Shown here piece by piece: positions 34,873 to 43,708 of a stretch of DNA of 64,000 nucleotides. The notes beneath the pieces are model-generated. The model did no database searches. It had not been told where the DNA came from and worked only from the letters and a program-made list of their open reading frames with translations. The position numbers and the translations under genes were made by a program. Within the stretch, counting starts at the first letter, position 1. Every line of letters starts with the position of its first letter. Origin of the DNA: Bacteroides fluxus YIT 12057 (GTDB lineage Bacteria > Bacteroidota > Bacteroidia > Bacteroidales > Bacteroidaceae); contig NZ_GL882688.1 in the NCBI RefSeq assembly GCF_000195635.1, forward strand, positions 34,760 through 98,759, in the 5' to 3' direction.

Positions 34873-35952
34873 TCAATGATTGTCACATGTTCTGAGATGC
34901 AGTTTCTTCACGAATTTCATATCGTGTTCGGCCATGATGTGTACCAGTTCCTCAAAGCTGGTCTGGCGGGGATTCCATCCCAGTAATGTCTTGGCTTTGG
35001 TAGGATCGCCCAATAATTGCTCCACTTCGGCCGGCCGGAAATATTTGGGGTCAACTTCTACCAGCGTTTTGCCCGTTTTCACGTCGATGCCTTTCTCGTT
35101 GACTCCTTCGCCTTCCCAGCGAAGTCCGATTCCTACTTCCCGGAAGGCCAGTGTCGCGAATTCACGGACGGTATGCATTTCACCGGTGGCTATGACAAAG
35201 TCCTCCGGAGTATCATGCTGCAGAATCAGCCACATACACTCAACGTAATCTTTGGCATATCCCCAGTCGCGGAGGGAATCAAGATTTCCCAAATACAGTT
35301 TGTCTTGGAAGCCCTGGGCTATACGTGCGGCAGCCAAAGTTATTTTGCGGGTTACGAAAGTCTCTCCACGACGCTCGCTTTCATGGTTGAACAAGATACC
35401 GTTGACTGCGAACATTCCGTAGCTTTCGCGGTAGTTCTTGGTAATCCAGAAGCCATACTGTTTAGCTACCCCGTACGGACTGCGGGGGTAGAAAGGAGTC
35501 GTTTCTTTTTGGGGAACTTCCTGTACCTTACCGAACAGTTCGGAAGTGGATGCCTGGTAGATTTTTGTTTTCTTCTCCATGCCGAGAATGCGTACGGCTT
35601 CGAGCATGCGGAGCGTACCTACGGCATCTGTTTCAGCCGTATATTCGGGTACATCGAATGATACCTTTACATGACTTTGAGCTGCCAGGTTATATATTTC
35701 ATCGGGTTGCACTTGCTGAATGATACGGATAAGGGATGATGAATCTGTCATATCACCATAGTGCAGGTTGATGAGACGGCGTTGTTTCATGTCGCGCACC
35801 CATTCGTCAAAGTAAAGGTGTTCGATACGCGCTGTATTGAAAGAAGAGGAACGGCGTAAAATACCATGTACCTCATATCCTTTCTGCAAGAGGAATTCGG
35901 CAAGGAAGGAACCGTCCTGTCCGGTAATGCCGGAGATAAGAGCTTTCTTCAT
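34873..35952 (-). CDS. gmd: GDP-mannose 4,6-dehydratase
   Basis: 359 residues. [20 protein letters not shown] at the N-terminus, [20 protein letters not shown] (~86) and [13 protein letters not shown] (~155, YxxxK). The terminal [15 protein letters not shown] is typical. First step from GDP-mannose toward GDP-L-fucose, completed by the downstream fcl. The gap to fcl (34780-34872) holds only AT-rich repeats of 'gatttacga' type. Confidence 0.96.
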   Translation of the reverse strand: MKKALISGITGQDGSFLAEFLLQKGYEVHGILRRSSSFNTARIEHLYFDEWVRDMKQRRLINLHYGDMTDSSSLIRIIQQVQPDEIYNLAAQSHVKVSFDVPEYTAETDAVGTLRMLEAVRILGMEKKTKIYQASTSELFGKVQEVPQKETTPFYPRSPYGVAKQYGFWITKNYRESYGMFAVNGILFNHESERRGETFVTRKITLAAARIAQGFQDKLYLGNLDSLRDWGYAKDYVECMWLILQHDTPEDFVIATGEMHTVREFATLAFREVGIGLRWEGEGVNEKGIDVKTGKTLVEVDPKYFRPAEVEQLLGDPTKAKTLLGWNPRQTSFEELVHIMAEHDMKFVKKLHLRTCDNH

Positions 35953-35994
35953 TCTGATTGTTTTTTAGTTTTAGTTTTTCAGAATGCAAAACTC

Positions 35995-36014
35995 GTCATT
36001 TTTTGTGAAATGAC
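35995..36014 (-). terminator. Possible terminator between the symporter and gmd genes
   Basis: GTCATTT/AAATGAC stem with a 6-base loop; on the - strand it is followed by GAGTTTTGC. It would end the symporter transcript before gmd. Confidence 0.35.
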
Positions 36015-36030
36015 AAAACTTATACAGTTA

Positions 36031-37203
36031 TTAGTATCCGTTGATTTTCTTTCCCGTCATTTTGTCGATAATCAGTGCGATTGCTCCGTCTCCGGTCACG
36101 TTGCAGGCGGTACCGAAACTATCCATCGCGATGTAGAGCGCAATCATCAGCGCCTGTGCCGATTCATCGAATCCCAGCATGGATTGAAGGATGCCGAGGG
36201 ATGCCATGATGGCACCTCCGGGAACACCGGGTGCAGCTACCATGGTGATGCCGAGCATAAAGATAAATCCTGCAAATAGGGGAAAGTCATGGGGCATTCC
36301 TTGCATTATCATCAATGCAAGGGCACACGCCACAATCTTCAGCGTGCTGCCGGACAAGTGGATGGTAGCGCAAAGCGGAATCACGAAACCGGCAATGTCC
36401 GCAGATACTCCGTTCTTTTTGGCCTGCTCCAGCGTGACCGGGATAGTGGCGGCGGAAGATTGGGTTCCCAGGGCCGTGAAGTAGGCCGGCAGCATTCTTC
36501 CCAGTAGCCTGAAAGGGTTCTTACGGACGAATAAGGCGGCAATGCAATACTGGAATACCAACAGGAAAATGTGCAGCAGGAAGATGATTCCGATTATTTT
36601 GATAAATACCGTCAATATACCGAATACTTGTCCGGAGTGGGTCATGTTGAGGAATATTCCGAATATATAAATAGGTAGCAAGGGGAGTATTACCGCACCT
36701 ATCATCTTGACGATGATTTCTTGAAAGTCACGTGCCGCATTTTTCAAGGCATTGTCCTGTAGTCCTGCCAGTCCCAGCCCTAACGTGAAAGCCAGTACCA
36801 ATGCAGTCATCACATTCATCAGCGGAGGGATGGCTACCGAGAAATAGGGCAGGATACCTTGTGCCTCACTTACTTCTTCCAAAGGGATTCCGGGCGTGAT
36901 GAGTGAAGGGAAAATTGTGATACCGGTGAAGTAGGAGAGGAATCCGGAGAACAAAGTGGCTCCGTAAGCGATGAGTGCCGTGACCAGGAGCATCCGTCCC
37001 GCCCCTCGTCCGATGTCGGCTATGGCAACAGTCACCAATCCCACAATGATGAGCGGTATGGAAAAATTCAGGAATTCACTGAAGATACCATTGAATGTGA
37101 CAAACAGGCGTACCAATGGGGCGGGGAGGAAATTTCCAAAGAGGATACCCAGGATGATGGCGATAACAATTCGTGGCAACAGGCCGACATGGAGTTTCTT
37201 CAT
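36031..37203 (-). CDS. Dicarboxylate/amino acid:cation symporter (DAACS family)
   Basis: 390 residues with about eight membrane helices and re-entrant loops. Family marks: GILFGNFLPAPLVRLF near the start, FSIPLIIVGLVTVAIADIG (~48), the Ser-rich ALGTQSSAATIPVTLEQAKK (~245) and GVPGGAIMASLG (~325), matching the HP1 and TM7-8 elements of Glt transporters. Imports glutamate, aspartate or C4-dicarboxylates with sodium or protons; the substrate is not determined. Divergent from gnd. Confidence 0.9.
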   Translation of the reverse strand: MKKLHVGLLPRIVIAIILGILFGNFLPAPLVRLFVTFNGIFSEFLNFSIPLIIVGLVTVAIADIGRGAGRMLLVTALIAYGATLFSGFLSYFTGITIFPSLITPGIPLEEVSEAQGILPYFSVAIPPLMNVMTALVLAFTLGLGLAGLQDNALKNAARDFQEIIVKMIGAVILPLLPIYIFGIFLNMTHSGQVFGILTVFIKIIGIIFLLHIFLLVFQYCIAALFVRKNPFRLLGRMLPAYFTALGTQSSAATIPVTLEQAKKNGVSADIAGFVIPLCATIHLSGSTLKIVACALALMIMQGMPHDFPLFAGFIFMLGITMVAAPGVPGGAIMASLGILQSMLGFDESAQALMIALYIAMDSFGTACNVTGDGAIALIIDKMTGKKINGY

Positions 37204-37324
37204 AAATATTGAGTTTCAGGTTTGATGAAATAACTTATCGACTACAAATGTACTGTTTTATTTTCGAAATTCATACGAACAAATGCTACAAGCATTTTGT
37301 TTCAACATAAAGACAAAATTTAGT

Positions 37325-38806
37325 ATGTATATGGAGAATTTAAATAAAACTGACATAGGACTCATCGGGCTTGCTGTCATGGGAGAGAATTTAGCGCTCA
37401 ACATGGCGGATAAGGGCTGGAACGTTTCGGTTTACAACCGTACGGTTCCGGGAGTGGAAGAAGGAGTCGTGGAACGTTTCATTAACGGCCGTGCCAAAGG
37501 AAAAAGCATCCAGGGCTATACGGATATTTCAGATTTCGTATCTTCCATCAAGGCTCCCCGCAAGATCATGATGATGGTTCGCGCCGGCAGTGCGGTAGAT
37601 GAACTGATGGAGCAACTTTTTCCTTATTTATCGGCAGGAGACATATTGATTGACGGAGGGAATTCCAATTATGAAGATACCAACCGTCGTGTGGCGCTGG
37701 CCGAGAAAAAGGGCTTTCGCTTTGTCGGTGCAGGTGTTTCCGGTGGGGAAGAAGGTGCATTGAATGGTGCTTCCATAATGCCTGGGGGTTCCGAGAGTGC
37801 TTGGGAAGAAATAAGACCTGTTTTGCAGAGCATTGCAGCCAAGTCTTCCGACGGTACTCCGTGTTGCGGGTGGATAGGTCCGGCGGGTTCCGGTCATTTT
37901 GTCAAGATGATACACAATGGCATCGAATATGGTGATATGCAACTCATTGCTGAAGCTTATTGGGTTATGAAGCAATTGCTCGACTTGAACAACGAACAGA
38001 TGGCAGAGGTCTTTTCCCATTGGAATGAGGGCAAACTGCGAAGCTATCTGATTGAAATTACAGCCAATATCCTGCGCCATAAAGATAAGGCGGGAGGTTG
38101 TTTGATCGACAAGATTCTGGATACTGCCGGACAAAAAGGAACGGGTAAGTGGTCTGTCATCAATGCCATGGAACTGGGTATGCCGTTGGGGCTGATTGCC
38201 ACGGCTGTGTTTGAACGTAGCCTCTCCGCGCAGAAAGGCTTGCGTGAAACGGCTGCCAAGCAGTTTGTCTGTCAACGTTCACAGGCTGTATATAATAAAA
38301 CGGAACTGGTGAAAGATATTTATTCGGCATTGTATGCTTCCAAGTTGGTGTCCTATGCGCAAGGTTTTGCTGTATTGCAACGCGCTTCCGATGCTTTTGG
38401 ATGGAAACTGGATTTGGCGTCCATTGCCCGTATGTGGCGCGGTGGATGTATCATCCGCAGTGTATTTCTGAATGACATCGCTGCTGCTTTTGAGGCGAAA
38501 GATAACCCCCGCCACCTTCTGTTGGCTCCTTATTTCAAGAAGGAGATGCAGCAGTTGCTTTCCGGGTGGAAGCATCTGGTGGCACAGTCCATGAAAGAAG
38601 AACTCCCGGTACCTGCTTTCTCTTCGGCATTAAACTATTTTTACTCCCTTGTTTCTGCCAAGTTGCCTGCAAATATGATTCAGGCACAGCGTGACTATTT
38701 CGGCGCACATACCTTTGAACGGACGGACGAGTTACGCGGACAATTCTTCCATGAGAATTGGACCGGACATGGCGGCGATACGAAGTCGGGAACTTATAAT
38801 GTGTGA
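37325..38806 (+). CDS. gnd: 6-phosphogluconate dehydrogenase (decarboxylating)
   Basis: 493 residues from the ATG at 37325 (a second at 37331); the upstream frame extension is rejected because it begins in the intergenic AT-rich region. GLIGLAVMGENLALNMADKG binds NADP, and GWIGPAGSGHFVKMIHNGIEYGDMQ contains the catalytic Lys and His region. Oxidises 6-phosphogluconate to ribulose 5-phosphate. Followed by zwf after 21 bp. Confidence 0.96.
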   Translation: MYMENLNKTDIGLIGLAVMGENLALNMADKGWNVSVYNRTVPGVEEGVVERFINGRAKGKSIQGYTDISDFVSSIKAPRKIMMMVRAGSAVDELMEQLFPYLSAGDILIDGGNSNYEDTNRRVALAEKKGFRFVGAGVSGGEEGALNGASIMPGGSESAWEEIRPVLQSIAAKSSDGTPCCGWIGPAGSGHFVKMIHNGIEYGDMQLIAEAYWVMKQLLDLNNEQMAEVFSHWNEGKLRSYLIEITANILRHKDKAGGCLIDKILDTAGQKGTGKWSVINAMELGMPLGLIATAVFERSLSAQKGLRETAAKQFVCQRSQAVYNKTELVKDIYSALYASKLVSYAQGFAVLQRASDAFGWKLDLASIARMWRGGCIIRSVFLNDIAAAFEAKDNPRHLLLAPYFKKEMQQLLSGWKHLVAQSMKEELPVPAFSSALNYFYSLVSAKLPANMIQAQRDYFGAHTFERTDELRGQFFHENWTGHGGDTKSGTYNV

Positions 38807-38827
38807 AGATTAAAACAGCTATCGACT

Positions 38828-40324
38828 ATGAATAAATTTGTGATGATAATTTTTGGTGCCTCAGGGGACTTGACCAAACGCAAACTGATGCCGGCACTTT
38901 ATACTTTATATAATGACCGCCGGCTTCCGGACGGATTTTCCATTTTGGGGATAGGACGTACGGATTATACGGATGCTCATTATCAGGAATATATCTTGGA
39001 TGAGTTACGCAAGTATGTGTCTTCCAAGGAACAGGTGGAAGGGCCAATGAATGAATTTTGCAGCCACTTGCGTTATTTGACTCTGGATCCTGCTGAAGCA
39101 GAAGGTTATGGTGCACTGGACAAACGTTTACAGGAACTGACCGGCGAACAGAATCCGGATAATTTGCTGTATTATTTGGCTACCCCTCCTTCTCTGTACG
39201 GTGTAATTCCGCTTCATCTGAAAGCTGCACATCTGAACCGTCCCCATACACGCATCATTGTAGAAAAGCCTTTTGGCTATGATCTGGAGTCTGCACTGGA
39301 ACTGAACAAGATTTATGCTTCCGTGTTTGAAGAACACCAGATTTACCGTATCGACCATTTCCTGGGTAAGGAAACGGCGCAGAATATTCTGGCTTTTCGC
39401 TTTGCCAATGGTATCTTTGAACCCTTATGGAACCGCAATTATATTGATTATGTAGAAATTACAGCGGTTGAAAATCTGGGTATCGAACAGCGTGGAGGTT
39501 TTTACGAGGGTGCCGGTGCCTTGCGTGATATGGTGCAGAACCATCTTATACAGCTTGTGGCACTGACAGCCATGGAACCGCCTGCCGTTTTCAATGCCGA
39601 CAATTTCAGAAATGAAGTGGTAAAAGTGTATGAATCACTCGCGCCTCTTACGGAAGAGGATCTGAATGAACACATTGTCCGCGGACAATATACGGCTTCG
39701 GGTATTAAACCCGGTTACCGTGAAGAAAAGAATGTGGCGCTTGACTCCCGTACTGAAACTTATATTGCCATGAAAATCGGTATCAATAACTGGCGTTGGA
39801 GTGGGGTACCTTTCTATATACGTACAGGTAAACAAATGCCGACCAAGGTGACAGAGATAGTAGTCCATTTCCGGGAGACACCTCACCAGATGTTCCGTTG
39901 TGAAGGTGGGCACTGCCCGAGGGCCAACAAGCTGATCCTGCGTTTGCAACCCAACGAAGGCATTGTGCTGAAGTTTGGGATGAAAGTGCCCGGACCGGGA
40001 TTTGATGTCAAACAAGTGATGATGGATTTCAGTTATGATAAACTGGGCGGATTACCTACGGGGGATGCTTATGCCCGTCTTATTGAAGACTGCATACAGG
40101 GGGATCCTACTCTCTTTACACGCAGTGATGCCGTAGAGGCTTCATGGAGATTCTTCAACCCTGTGTTGAAGTATTGGAAAGAATGCCCGGATGCTCCGTT
40201 GTATGGATATCCCGTCGGTACCTGGGGGCCGTTGGAAAGCGAAGCCATGATGCGTGAACATGGCGCGGAATGGACCAATCCATGTAAGAATTTAACGAAT
40301 ACGGATGAATATTGTGAGTTATGA
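38828..40324 (+). CDS. zwf: Glucose-6-phosphate 1-dehydrogenase
   Basis: 498 residues. N-terminal IIFGASGDLTKRKLMPALYTL, and the substrate motif YRIDHFLGKETAQN (~178) with catalytic His. First step of the oxidative pentose phosphate route, making NADPH. Overlaps pgl by 4 bp (ATGA). Confidence 0.96.
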   Translation: MNKFVMIIFGASGDLTKRKLMPALYTLYNDRRLPDGFSILGIGRTDYTDAHYQEYILDELRKYVSSKEQVEGPMNEFCSHLRYLTLDPAEAEGYGALDKRLQELTGEQNPDNLLYYLATPPSLYGVIPLHLKAAHLNRPHTRIIVEKPFGYDLESALELNKIYASVFEEHQIYRIDHFLGKETAQNILAFRFANGIFEPLWNRNYIDYVEITAVENLGIEQRGGFYEGAGALRDMVQNHLIQLVALTAMEPPAVFNADNFRNEVVKVYESLAPLTEEDLNEHIVRGQYTASGIKPGYREEKNVALDSRTETYIAMKIGINNWRWSGVPFYIRTGKQMPTKVTEIVVHFRETPHQMFRCEGGHCPRANKLILRLQPNEGIVLKFGMKVPGPGFDVKQVMMDFSYDKLGGLPTGDAYARLIEDCIQGDPTLFTRSDAVEASWRFFNPVLKYWKECPDAPLYGYPVGTWGPLESEAMMREHGAEWTNPCKNLTNTDEYCEL

Positions 40325-41037
40325 AAAGTTATATATACAGTACTGCTACAGAAACAGCGCACGCACTGATTAAACATCTTGTCGGGATGATGGAGCGTGA
40401 GCCGGACAGAACTTTCTATTTTGCATTCAGTGGAGGCAGTACCCCTTCGCTTATGTTTGACATTTGGGCGAATGAGTATAAGGAAGTCACTCCATGGAAG
40501 CGGATGCGTATTTATTGGGTGGATGAACGTTGTGTGCCTATGGAGGATTCGGAGAGTAATTATGGAACCATGCGCCGTCTGCTCCTGGATGAGGTGGGGA
40601 TGCCGGGAGAGTTTGTCTTTCCTATCTTCGGGGATTATCCGCCGGAAGCTGAAGCAAAACGTTATTCGGCACAGGTATGCCGCACTGTACCACTCTGGCG
40701 TGGCTTTCCTACTTTTGATGCCGTACTGCTTGGTGCGGGAGATGACGGCCATACGTCTTCCATTTTTCCCGGTCAGGAATACTTGCTTGCTTCCTTTCAT
40801 CCCTATGAGGTGAGTGTCAATCCCTATAACGGGCAGCAACGTATCGCCATGACGGGCTGTCTTCTGTTTGCGGCAAGGAAACTTGTATTCTTTATTACCG
40901 GCAAGAATAAGGCAAACGTAGTCCGTGATATTCTTGATTCTGGTGATACGGGACCGGCGGCTTATGTAGCCCATCATGCCGAAGATGTCGAAATATTTAT
41001 GGACGCCCAGGCGGAGAAAGCCAGTGGAACTATGTAG
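40321..41037 (+). CDS. pgl: 6-phosphogluconolactonase
   Basis: 238 residues of the SOL/DevB type. FAFSGGSTPSLMFDIWANE, then YWVDERCVPMEDSESNYGTM and LLGAGDDGHTSSIFPG, the three family blocks. Hydrolyses the lactone between Zwf and Gnd. With gnd and zwf this gives a complete oxidative branch in one operon, ordered gnd-zwf-pgl. Confidence 0.94.
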   Translation: MKSYIYSTATETAHALIKHLVGMMEREPDRTFYFAFSGGSTPSLMFDIWANEYKEVTPWKRMRIYWVDERCVPMEDSESNYGTMRRLLLDEVGMPGEFVFPIFGDYPPEAEAKRYSAQVCRTVPLWRGFPTFDAVLLGAGDDGHTSSIFPGQEYLLASFHPYEVSVNPYNGQQRIAMTGCLLFAARKLVFFITGKNKANVVRDILDSGDTGPAAYVAHHAEDVEIFMDAQAEKASGTM

Positions 41038-41073
41038 AAATTCCCATAGGAAAGAAGTTCTGCCAAGTGGAAA

Positions 41074-41592
41074 TCAAGGCGCCAAACGTACGGTCTGCCA
41101 ACTGTTGTCTGCCTGCAGAATATATTCAAAACGGTCGTGGAGCCTGCTTTCGCGTCCTTGCCAAAATTCGAATCGGAGAGGAGTGACGGCAAATCCTCCC
41201 CAGTTGTCGGGACGCTTGATGGGTTGCCCTGCCAATCGGGCCGCTTCATATATGAAAGCACGCACAATTTCCGTGCGGCTATTTATGATGTGGCTTTGTG
41301 GAGAGATTCTTGCACCGATTTTACTCTTGTAGGGCCTGCTTGCAAAATAGGTATCTGATTCTTCCGGTGGGCATTTTTCTGCTTTTCCTTCAATATGTAC
41401 CTGTCTTTCCAGTTTATGCCACACAAAGGATAGGGAAACGTAAGGATTGACTGCCAGTTGCTGTCCTTTACGGCTTTCATAATTAGTGAAGAAAATCATT
41501 TTCCCGTTTTCTACTCCTTTCAGCAGTACGGTCCTTGTCGAAGGATGTCCGTCTGGTGAGACGGTGGCCAATACCATGATTCGAGCTTTCAT
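41074..41592 (-). CDS. pdxH: Pyridoxamine 5'-phosphate oxidase, apparently lacking the N-terminus
   Basis: 172 residues against ~210-220 for typical PdxH. It starts at MKARIMVLATV, which aligns with the 'EPNAMTLATV' region normally about 40-45 residues into the protein; an in-frame TAG lies about 50 bp upstream. The rest is intact: RTVLLKG, FFTNYESRKGQQL, the FMN and substrate blocks ASRPYKSKIGARISPQS and WGGFAVTPLRFEFWQGR, and the final RLHDR...VRLAP. Makes pyridoxal phosphate with FMN and oxygen. It may still be active because the core is complete; alternatively it uses an unrecognised start. The gene is preceded by a candidate attenuator or sRNA. Confidence 0.85.
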   Translation of the reverse strand: MKARIMVLATVSPDGHPSTRTVLLKGVENGKMIFFTNYESRKGQQLAVNPYVSLSFVWHKLERQVHIEGKAEKCPPEESDTYFASRPYKSKIGARISPQSHIINSRTEIVRAFIYEAARLAGQPIKRPDNWGGFAVTPLRFEFWQGRESRLHDRFEYILQADNSWQTVRLAP

Positions 41593-41693
41593 ATTTATCG
41601 GTATTGCCAGTATAACATTCGGGGGAGCGTTCTTGTTCTAACTTCTCATTCTTGGAGTTAATAGTTCTTTGCGATATAAGACAATGAGATATA

Positions 41694-41806
41694 CCTAAAA
41701 TAAAAGCACTTCCTGTCGTTCGCTTACGAAGGAAGTGCTCACACAAAAACTAAACTAGACTTAACTAAACTATTCTATTGGGGGAGTTTCACAACTCCTA
41801 TCTGTT
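41694..41806 (-). ncRNA. Candidate small RNA or pdxH leader with terminator
   Basis: Consensus promoter on the - strand at 41812-41842, then about 110 nt without an open frame. The 5' part has a 6-bp hairpin GGAGTT-GTGA-AACTCC (41783-41798). The 3' end is a strong terminator hairpin: AGCACTTCC (41731-41739 on the + reading GGAAGTGCT) with its partner at 41705-41713 and an inner TTCG/CGAA stem, followed by TTTATTTTAGG. So a discrete ~110-nt transcript is predicted. It may be a free sRNA, or a leader that attenuates pdxH 102 bp further on; the hairpin could also end the LytSR operon. Not matched to any known RNA. Confidence 0.5.
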
Positions 41807-41811
41807 CGTTG

Positions 41812-41842
41812 CAAAGGTAAAAAAACATCTTTTAATATGCAA
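41812..41842 (-). promoter_or_regulatory. Promoter of the candidate small RNA
   Basis: TTG (41840-41842), 20-bp spacer, TACCTTTG (41812-41819) on the - strand. It does not precede any protein gene directly. Confidence 0.7.
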
Positions 41843-41900
41843 TAATATTGTGTAATAAATCGACAAAATAATTAATTTTATCGACAAATAAAAGATTCAT

Positions 41901-42602
41901 TCAGCTTCTTTTTTCCAAAAACTCTTGAAAAGATGACTTGTAACTGTCGCTGATTGGGATATAATTCTTTCCAAAAACGATTCTTCCACGGTCTATTACA
42001 CGTATTTTGTCCTTTTGGACTATGTAGGAGCGATGTACGCGCATAAAACGTGAAGAGGGAAGCAAGTCTTCCATGGCTTTCATGCTCATCAGAGACAAGA
42101 TAGGCTTTGCGGAGTCTTCCTCATATATTTTTATATAATCCTTTAAACCCTCTATGTATAGGATTTTCTTCAATTCTATTTGGACAAGTTTGTAGTCGCT
42201 CTTTACAAAAATGCTTTGGATTTCTTCTTTGGGCTGTTGCAGCAGTTCAAACCATTGCACGGCCTTGTTGGCGGCCTGCAGAAAATCGACGTAAGAAATC
42301 GGTTTCAATAAATAATCCAATGCATTGACCTTATAGCCATCTATGGCATATTGCCCGAAAGCTGTAGTGAAGATGATGCGTGTACCCGGTTCCACCATCT
42401 TCGAAAACTCCAGTCCGTTTAATTCGGGCATCTGTATATCGAGGAACAGCAAGTCTATCTTCTTGTCCGGTAATTCCTTCATGGCTTGGACGGCACTGGA
42501 ATACTTTCCTTCTAACTTTAAAAAGGGGGTCTTGTTGACATAGCTTTCCAGAAGGTTTAATGCTAAAGGCTCATCGTCAACGATTGCACATTTCAGATTC
42601 AT
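41901..42602 (-). CDS. LytTR-type response regulator
   Basis: 233 residues. Receiver domain with phospho-acceptor Asp55 (LLFLDIQMPELNGLEF) and KPISYVDFLQAANKA; C-terminal LytTR DNA-binding domain (VKSDYKLVQIELKKILYIEG, then FMRVHRSYIVQKDKI and YIPISDSYKSSFQEFL). Stop-to-start distance from the kinase gene upstream is 11 bp. Likely controls the transporter genes of the same operon, or other targets. Confidence 0.93.
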   Translation of the reverse strand: MNLKCAIVDDEPLALNLLESYVNKTPFLKLEGKYSSAVQAMKELPDKKIDLLFLDIQMPELNGLEFSKMVEPGTRIIFTTAFGQYAIDGYKVNALDYLLKPISYVDFLQAANKAVQWFELLQQPKEEIQSIFVKSDYKLVQIELKKILYIEGLKDYIKIYEEDSAKPILSLMSMKAMEDLLPSSRFMRVHRSYIVQKDKIRVIDRGRIVFGKNYIPISDSYKSSFQEFLEKRS

Positions 42603-42613
42603 GGTACTGGTCG

Positions 42614-43681
42614 TTAAACATTGATTACTAAAATTGACTGATATTCTTTTCCATCCCGGTTCACTCCTCTTTGCCAGCTATACCGGCCGGGATAAGTCAG
42701 CTCCAGACGCTTCCGCACCTGTTCCAGTCCGATACCGCTTCCACTTTTGTCTGTCTGGCTTTTGGGGTGGTAGCTGTTGGTTATCTCACAGCGTATCTCT
42801 CCGGGACTTTCACTGAAGTGGATGCGGATGAAACTGGGTTCGGTGGGAGAAATGCCATGTTTGAAAGCATTCTCTATGAGGGAGATGAAAATAAGCGGCG
42901 CGATTTCAGTATGGCTATCCGGACGGACATCGAATTGCGTTTCTACGCTTACATTGGAAGATAGGCGTATGCGCATCAATTCGATGTAATTGCGGATAAA
43001 ATCCATCTCTTTGGCGAGCGTGACGAAATTCTGCTGATTGTCGTAGAGGACATGGCGAAGCAGGCGGCTTAACTCTTGTACGGCATCTTGGGCCTTATCC
43101 GTATCGAAAGCGATAAGGGCATAAATATTATTCAGCGTATTGAGCAGAAAGTGAGGATTCAGCTGGTTGCGCAGATTCTTCAATTCGGCTTCAGTACGAC
43201 TTTTTTCCGCTTCGCGGCGGGCGGCTTCGATTTGTGCCCAACGTCCGCTCATCTTGATGGCGGCACTTAATCCTATGGTCAATATCATGGAAAAGATATC
43301 ACGTAGGATGAATATCCACTTGGGAGGCCCTTTATGTCTTCCGCCTTTTTCCACTGTCTCTTTGCCATAGGTGTGGAATGCATATTCCTGCCATAGGTGG
43401 GCGCCGGCGGCAATACAGATGATTAGCAGCGCATTTGCCAGCAGGTACTGCCTGATGCGTCCTTCAAACAGATAGCGGGGGATAAGGAAGAAATAATTCA
43501 CATAGAACACTATGAGAAAAGAGAGTGGAATAATGCTGCCATGCCGTAGATAGTCTATCCAGGTTATTGTGAAGCCGCTGCGGCTCATCATCAGAAATGG
43601 AAAACCGAAAACGATTCCCCATCCGATGACATGTGTCAGGACTTCGATGAGGCGAGGCAGGGAGTTGGGTACTTGTTTCAT
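42614..43681 (-). CDS. LytS/YehU-type sensor histidine kinase
   Basis: 355 residues. About four membrane helices (residues ~15-140) with no large sensor domain, then a coiled coil (~150-170) and the His_kinase region RNQLNPHFLLNTLNNIYAL with His177, followed by a HATPase with ENAFKHGISP and GSGIGLEQVRKRLELTY. ATG at 43681 is preferred to 43705, because a -7 box (43686-43693) falls between them. The partner response regulator is downstream. Signal sensed is unknown; an export-complex operon is immediately upstream. Confidence 0.9.
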   Translation of the reverse strand: MKQVPNSLPRLIEVLTHVIGWGIVFGFPFLMMSRSGFTITWIDYLRHGSIIPLSFLIVFYVNYFFLIPRYLFEGRIRQYLLANALLIICIAAGAHLWQEYAFHTYGKETVEKGGRHKGPPKWIFILRDIFSMILTIGLSAAIKMSGRWAQIEAARREAEKSRTEAELKNLRNQLNPHFLLNTLNNIYALIAFDTDKAQDAVQELSRLLRHVLYDNQQNFVTLAKEMDFIRNYIELMRIRLSSNVSVETQFDVRPDSHTEIAPLIFISLIENAFKHGISPTEPSFIRIHFSESPGEIRCEITNSYHPKSQTDKSGSGIGLEQVRKRLELTYPGRYSWQRGVNRDGKEYQSILVINV

Positions 43682-43685
43682 TCTG

Positions 43686-43693
43686 CAAAGATA
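43686..43693 (-). promoter_or_regulatory. -7 box at the LytS start
   Basis: TATCTTTG on the - strand, only 4 bp before the ATG at 43681; if used it gives a leaderless mRNA. Otherwise the kinase is transcribed from the transporter operon. Confidence 0.4.
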
Positions 43694-43708
43694 ATTCTTT
43701 TTCACTCA

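Noticed and set aside
41483..41746. 87-residue - strand frame over the pdxH start
   Set aside because: Out of frame with pdxH and without recognisable motif; checked for the missing N-terminus of PdxH and none was found.
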